Program-made: the position numbers and the translations under genes
The notes under the pieces: generated by a model
The model's input: only the letters and a program-made list of their open reading frames with translations
The model's database searches: none
Told to the model about the DNA's origin: nothing
Shown here: in pieces, positions 61,127 to 64,000 of the stretch
Position numbering within the stretch: the first letter of the stretch is position 1
Layout of the letters: each line of letters opens with the position of its first letter
From: Lachnospiraceae bacterium
GTDB taxonomy: Bacteria > Bacillota > Clostridia > Lachnospirales > Lachnospiraceae
Direction of reading: 5' to 3'
Assembly (NCBI GenBank): GCA_017437965.1
Contig: JAFRWN010000150.1
Location: 1 to 64,000, forward strand
DNA length: 64,000 nucleotides

Positions 61127-63213
61127 TCCTGTTTATCCTCCTTGTTTTCCGCCTCTTCCTTTATTATTTCAAGGCTTCCGGCAGGCTTTTCCACGGGCTT
61201 TTCAGCCTGTTTTTCCGATGCTTTGTTTCTCTTTCTTTTAGTACTTTTCGGTACTTCGACCAGTCTGCTCTTAAGCAGGGTAATGCTTCTTCCGGGCACC
61301 GAAATCGTTGCATTATTGACAAGTCCCTCAAAATCATGGTCTCTCTTGTCGGTTGAAATCTCAAAGCACCACTCACGGTTTCCGGGAAGATGTGGAATTT
61401 CAAAATCCTTCTCGTCCCAGTACATATTTATCGCAAGATAAAAGCTTTCATCAAGCTCATCCCTTGTTCTGAGCGCATAATCTCCCGCAAGCAGAACACC
61501 TATGCAGCGGTTATAGAAATTATTGTCCGGATACCATGCCTGTAGTGAATGATAGGAAACATCGGGAAGCCCTACTCCAAGATGGTCAAGTTTCTTAAGT
61601 TCCTGACGGTTATGGAAAACAGGATGCTCTTTCCTCAGCTTTATCATCATTTTGACAAATTCCAGAAGCTCTGCATCATCCTTGTTCTTTTTCCAGCTGA
61701 CCCAGCCGATCTCATTGTCCTGGCAGTAGGCATTGTTGTTTCCGTTCTGGGAATTTCCGAACTCATCACCGGCAAAAATAAGCGGTACGCCCTGTGAAAG
61801 AAGGAGTATCGCCATCGCATTCTTTCTCATGCGAAGGCGTAATTCCCTTATTTTCTTATGCTTATCCGGACCTTCGACACCGCAGTTCCAGCTGTGGTTC
61901 TGGTCCGTACCGTCACGTCCGTGCTCTCCGTTTGCATCATTGTGCTTGATGTCGTACATGTAAAGATCGGACAGGGTAAAACCGTTATGATCGGTAATAT
62001 AGTTGATGTTTATGCTCTTTCCGGAATTTTCGCTCACATGGTAAAGCGCACGTCCGCTCATGCCCTCGTCACTCTTTAAGAACTTGCGCATTTCAACGGA
62101 ATATGCATCATTGTAGATTCCGAGTTTCTTCGAATCCGGGCTGTACTGCCTCGGATAGATGTTGTCGATATTCCACTTGTTGCCGATAAGCTTTGCGCCC
62201 GAAAGATAAGGATCGCAGGCAATAAGGCTGTCATCGATATTGTCAAGGTTAAGCCTGAAGCCGTCGATATGGTACTCTCTCACCCAGTAACGGAGGGCGT
62301 CAAGCATCATCGAACGGTTGGTGGCCTTGGGGATGCTGACTTCCATCAGCACCTCGATTCCTGCCTCATGGAGCTTATATACCATCTGCTTGAATTCATA
62401 GTCCGCCTTTGCGGGATTCGAAGCATAGGAGGCCTTCGGGGCAAAGAAATGGTAAAATGAGGTATATCCCCAGTAATTTACCTTTGCACTCTTCTCATTT
62501 ATAAAAGGAAGCTCCTCTGCGGAAGCACCCATGAGATTGATCTCATCGGGCGGAAGGTTCTCTGCGGGGCCCTCCTGTCTTTCCTCGTTTCCCTTGAAAA
62601 ATCTAGAGGAAACAAACTCGGGTACACCGACCTCAGGCTCTGCGGAATATACTTCGTTATATTCCATTGTAGGCATCAGAAGCACTGCATTGATTCCGAG
62701 CTCTTTTAAATAAGGAAGCTTTTCGGTAACTCCCCTGTAGCTGCCCTTGTGGGCAACGCCTGTATTCTTTGTAAAACCTCTTACATGAAGCTTGTAAATG
62801 ATAAGATCCGAGAAATCGATTCCGGGAGCCTTATCATCCTTCCAGTCAAACTTGTTTTCGCATACATAGGCACGTATCAGCTTGCGGGCTTTTCCGGAAA
62901 TCATCTTTCCGTATATTTCCCTTCCGCTTATCAGCCTTGCATACGGATCTATGAAGGACACACCCTTTGCTTCATAAAGATAGGTAAAACCCGTGAGGTC
63001 GGCATTTTTGATGCAGGCCGAAAAAATATTTCCTGTCCTGAAGGCGCCATCCATCGTGATAACGGTTTCGGGAACCGAATCGGTCGCATTCTTATAAAGC
63101 TTAAGAAGCACGACATCGGTATCTCCTACCGCAACCGCGAAATTGGTATCCTTTCCCTGTTTTGTCACGCCCAGCTTCATGTAATCGCCGGGCATATACT
63201 TAAAATCTGCCAT
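61123..63213 (-). CDS. GlgX/isoamylase-like GH13 protein lacking all catalytic carboxylates
   Basis: A 696-aa protein with an N-terminal CBM48-like domain, a GH13 (GlgX/isoamylase) barrel (YKLHVRGFT, SYRGVTEKLPYLKELGINAVLLMP, YWGYTSFYHFFAPK, HNDANGEHGRDGTDQNHSWNCG, LLLSQGVPLIFAGDEFGNSQNGNNNAYCQDNEIGW) and a basic, charged C-terminal tail. The fold is intact but the catalytic positions are changed: the nucleophile Asp is N322 (DGFRLNLDN), the acid/base Glu is N345 (KLIGNKW) and the third Asp is N410 (ITDHNGF). Region I (normally DVVYNH) reads EVSIPK. It is therefore probably a non-catalytic glycogen-binding or regulatory protein. Confidence 0.85.
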   Translation of the reverse strand: MADFKYMPGDYMKLGVTKQGKDTNFAVAVGDTDVVLLKLYKNATDSVPETVITMDGAFRTGNIFSACIKNADLTGFTYLYEAKGVSFIDPYARLISGREIYGKMISGKARKLIRAYVCENKFDWKDDKAPGIDFSDLIIYKLHVRGFTKNTGVAHKGSYRGVTEKLPYLKELGINAVLLMPTMEYNEVYSAEPEVGVPEFVSSRFFKGNEERQEGPAENLPPDEINLMGASAEELPFINEKSAKVNYWGYTSFYHFFAPKASYASNPAKADYEFKQMVYKLHEAGIEVLMEVSIPKATNRSMMLDALRYWVREYHIDGFRLNLDNIDDSLIACDPYLSGAKLIGNKWNIDNIYPRQYSPDSKKLGIYNDAYSVEMRKFLKSDEGMSGRALYHVSENSGKSININYITDHNGFTLSDLYMYDIKHNDANGEHGRDGTDQNHSWNCGVEGPDKHKKIRELRLRMRKNAMAILLLSQGVPLIFAGDEFGNSQNGNNNAYCQDNEIGWVSWKKNKDDAELLEFVKMMIKLRKEHPVFHNRQELKKLDHLGVGLPDVSYHSLQAWYPDNNFYNRCIGVLLAGDYALRTRDELDESFYLAINMYWDEKDFEIPHLPGNREWCFEISTDKRDHDFEGLVNNATISVPGRSITLLKSRLVEVPKSTKRKRNKASEKQAEKPVEKPAGSLEIIKEEAENKEDKQD

Positions 63214-63227
63214 TAAAAGTTTTCCCT

Positions 63228-64000
63228 TTACTCGTCTTCTTCTACACCGTTTTCGATCTCAGCCTCGATCTCGCTTACCTTCTGACGCTTTCTTGCACCG
63301 ATATCGGAATCAAGGTATTCATCGTAGGTTGTGATCTTGTCGATCAGTGTACCCTCGGGAGTGATTTCCATTATTCTGTTGGCAATGGTCTGAATGAACT
63401 GGTGATCCTGCGAAGTAAACAGCGCAACGCCCGGGAATTTGATCATTCCGTTGTTGAGTGCCGTGATGCTTTCCATGTCCAGATGGTTCGTAGGCTCGTC
63501 CATGATCAGTATGTTTGCTCCGAGAAGCATCATCTTTGAAAGCATGACACGTACTCTCTCACCACCGGAAAGTACATTTACAGGTTTCACACCGTCCTCA
63601 CCCTTGAAAAGCATTCTTCCGAGGAAGCTTCTGACATAGGTCACATCCTTCTCGGGTGAAAAAGGCATCAGGAAGTCTACAATCTGCTCGTCGCCCTTAA
63701 AGAGTGCGGTGTTGTCCTTCGGGAAGTAAGCCTGGGTTGTTGTTACACCGAATTTATAGCTTCCTTCATCAGGCTCCATCTCGCCTGCAAGTATCTTGAA
63801 AAGTGTCGTTGTAGCAAGCGTATTGCTTCCGACAAAAGCCACCTTGTCATCATGTCCGAGGACAAAACTGATATTATCAAGTATTTTGACACCGTCTATG
63901 GTCTTTGATATTCCTTCGACGGTAAGTACCTCGTTACCGATCTCACGGTTGGGCTTGAAGTCGATATACGGATATTTTCTCGAAGAAGGCCTGATCTCGT
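63228..64000 (-). CDS. ABC-F family ATPase, YkpA/YbiT-like (5' end outside window)
   Basis: At least 257 residues of the C-terminal half of an ABC-F protein run to the window edge; an internal ATG-like start is not the true one. The part visible starts SSRKYPYIDFKP and TVEGISKTIDGVKIL, then NBD2 with signature VLSGGERVRV and Walker B ILIMDEPTNHLD. The Walker A of this NBD is altered (VGSNTLATTTLF, Gly and Lys missing) and the switch His is Gln (TSQDHQF). ABC-F proteins act on ribosomes. It is 14 bases upstream of the GlgX-like gene in the same direction. Confidence 0.9.
   Translation of the reverse strand, partial: EIRPSSRKYPYIDFKPNREIGNEVLTVEGISKTIDGVKILDNISFVLGHDDKVAFVGSNTLATTTLFKILAGEMEPDEGSYKFGVTTTQAYFPKDNTALFKGDEQIVDFLMPFSPEKDVTYVRSFLGRMLFKGEDGVKPVNVLSGGERVRVMLSKMMLLGANILIMDEPTNHLDMESITALNNGMIKFPGVALFTSQDHQFIQTIANRIMEITPEGTLIDKITTYDEYLDSDIGARKRQKVSEIEAEIENGVEEDE

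Noticed and set aside
63800..63842. Missing Walker A Lys in the second nucleotide-binding domain of the ABC-F protein as a novelty
   Set aside because: From memory, Gram-positive YkpA/YbiT-like ABC-F proteins commonly carry a changed Walker A in this domain, so it is probably a family trait. An alignment would settle it.
1..64000. CRISPR arrays, tRNA or rRNA genes
   Set aside because: No regularly spaced repeats, clover-leaf-like tRNA sequences or rRNA stretches were noticed by eye; no covariance search could be run.

Overview
The window looks like a chromosome segment of a low-to-moderate GC Gram-positive anaerobe of the Clostridia, most likely family Lachnospiraceae. This is inferred from the house-keeping gene order (murE-murF-priA-def-fmt-rsmB-rlmN-stp-prkC-rsgA-rpe and asp23-nusB-xseA-xseB-ispA-dxs-tlyA-nadK-argR-recN), Pro/Thr-rich surface linkers, a BspA-like LRR protein and cell-wall-binding-repeat L,D-transpeptidases. 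Almost everything is on the minus strand; the plus-strand genes are three accessory genes at 4.7-7.4 kb, aroE, and an XRE regulator at 60.0 kb. No rRNA, tRNA or CRISPR array was seen.

Region 1 (1-3.4 kb) is the edge of a prophage: ParB-like, RinA-like, DUF1064 and NinB-like proteins, a circularly permuted cytosine-5 DNA methyltransferase broken by a frameshift at a 10-G run, and a zinc-ribbon protein. Region 2 (3.4-8.2 kb) is accessory cargo of mixed orientation: an unrecognised zinc-ribbon protein whose last codons match the phage zinc-ribbon gene, a CX5R phosphatase, an AAA ATPase, an ADP-ribosylglycohydrolase and a two-repeat phage-type protein. No integrase or clear attachment site was found.

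Region 3 (8.2-18 kb) holds glycerate kinase, a deletion remnant of a SAM methyltransferase, a HAD phosphatase, a 50-aa ORF, an Fe-S aldo/keto reductase, a 1035-aa LRR protein, Dus, an MFS exporter and an amidase lipoprotein. Region 4 (18-31.4 kb) is one closely packed operon-like run linking peptidoglycan precursor synthesis (MurE/F), PriA, Def/Fmt, rRNA methylation, and the PrkC/Stp kinase-phosphatase pair. Region 5 (31.4-38.8 kb) has glgA, a DHHW/DUF4358 pair, an orphan prepilin, dTDP-glucose dehydratase and recN. Region 6 (38.8-49 kb) has yebC, argR, nadK, tlyA, dxs, ispA, xseAB, nusB, asp23, aroE and gpsA.

Region 7 (49-60 kb) is a cell-envelope block: polysaccharide deacetylase, a membrane protein with 8-residue basic repeats, a NAGPA-type phosphodiester glycosidase, a GT2-GtrA fusion, a PAP2 phosphatase, two large tandem cell-wall-binding L,D-transpeptidases, and a small leaderless cell-wall-repeat protein facing an XRE regulator across a promoter with an operator-like dyad. 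Region 8 (60-64 kb) has a TraX-like membrane protein, a GlgX/isoamylase-type GH13 protein in which all three catalytic carboxylates are replaced by Asn (a likely pseudoenzyme and the most striking observation here), and part of an ABC-F ATPase.
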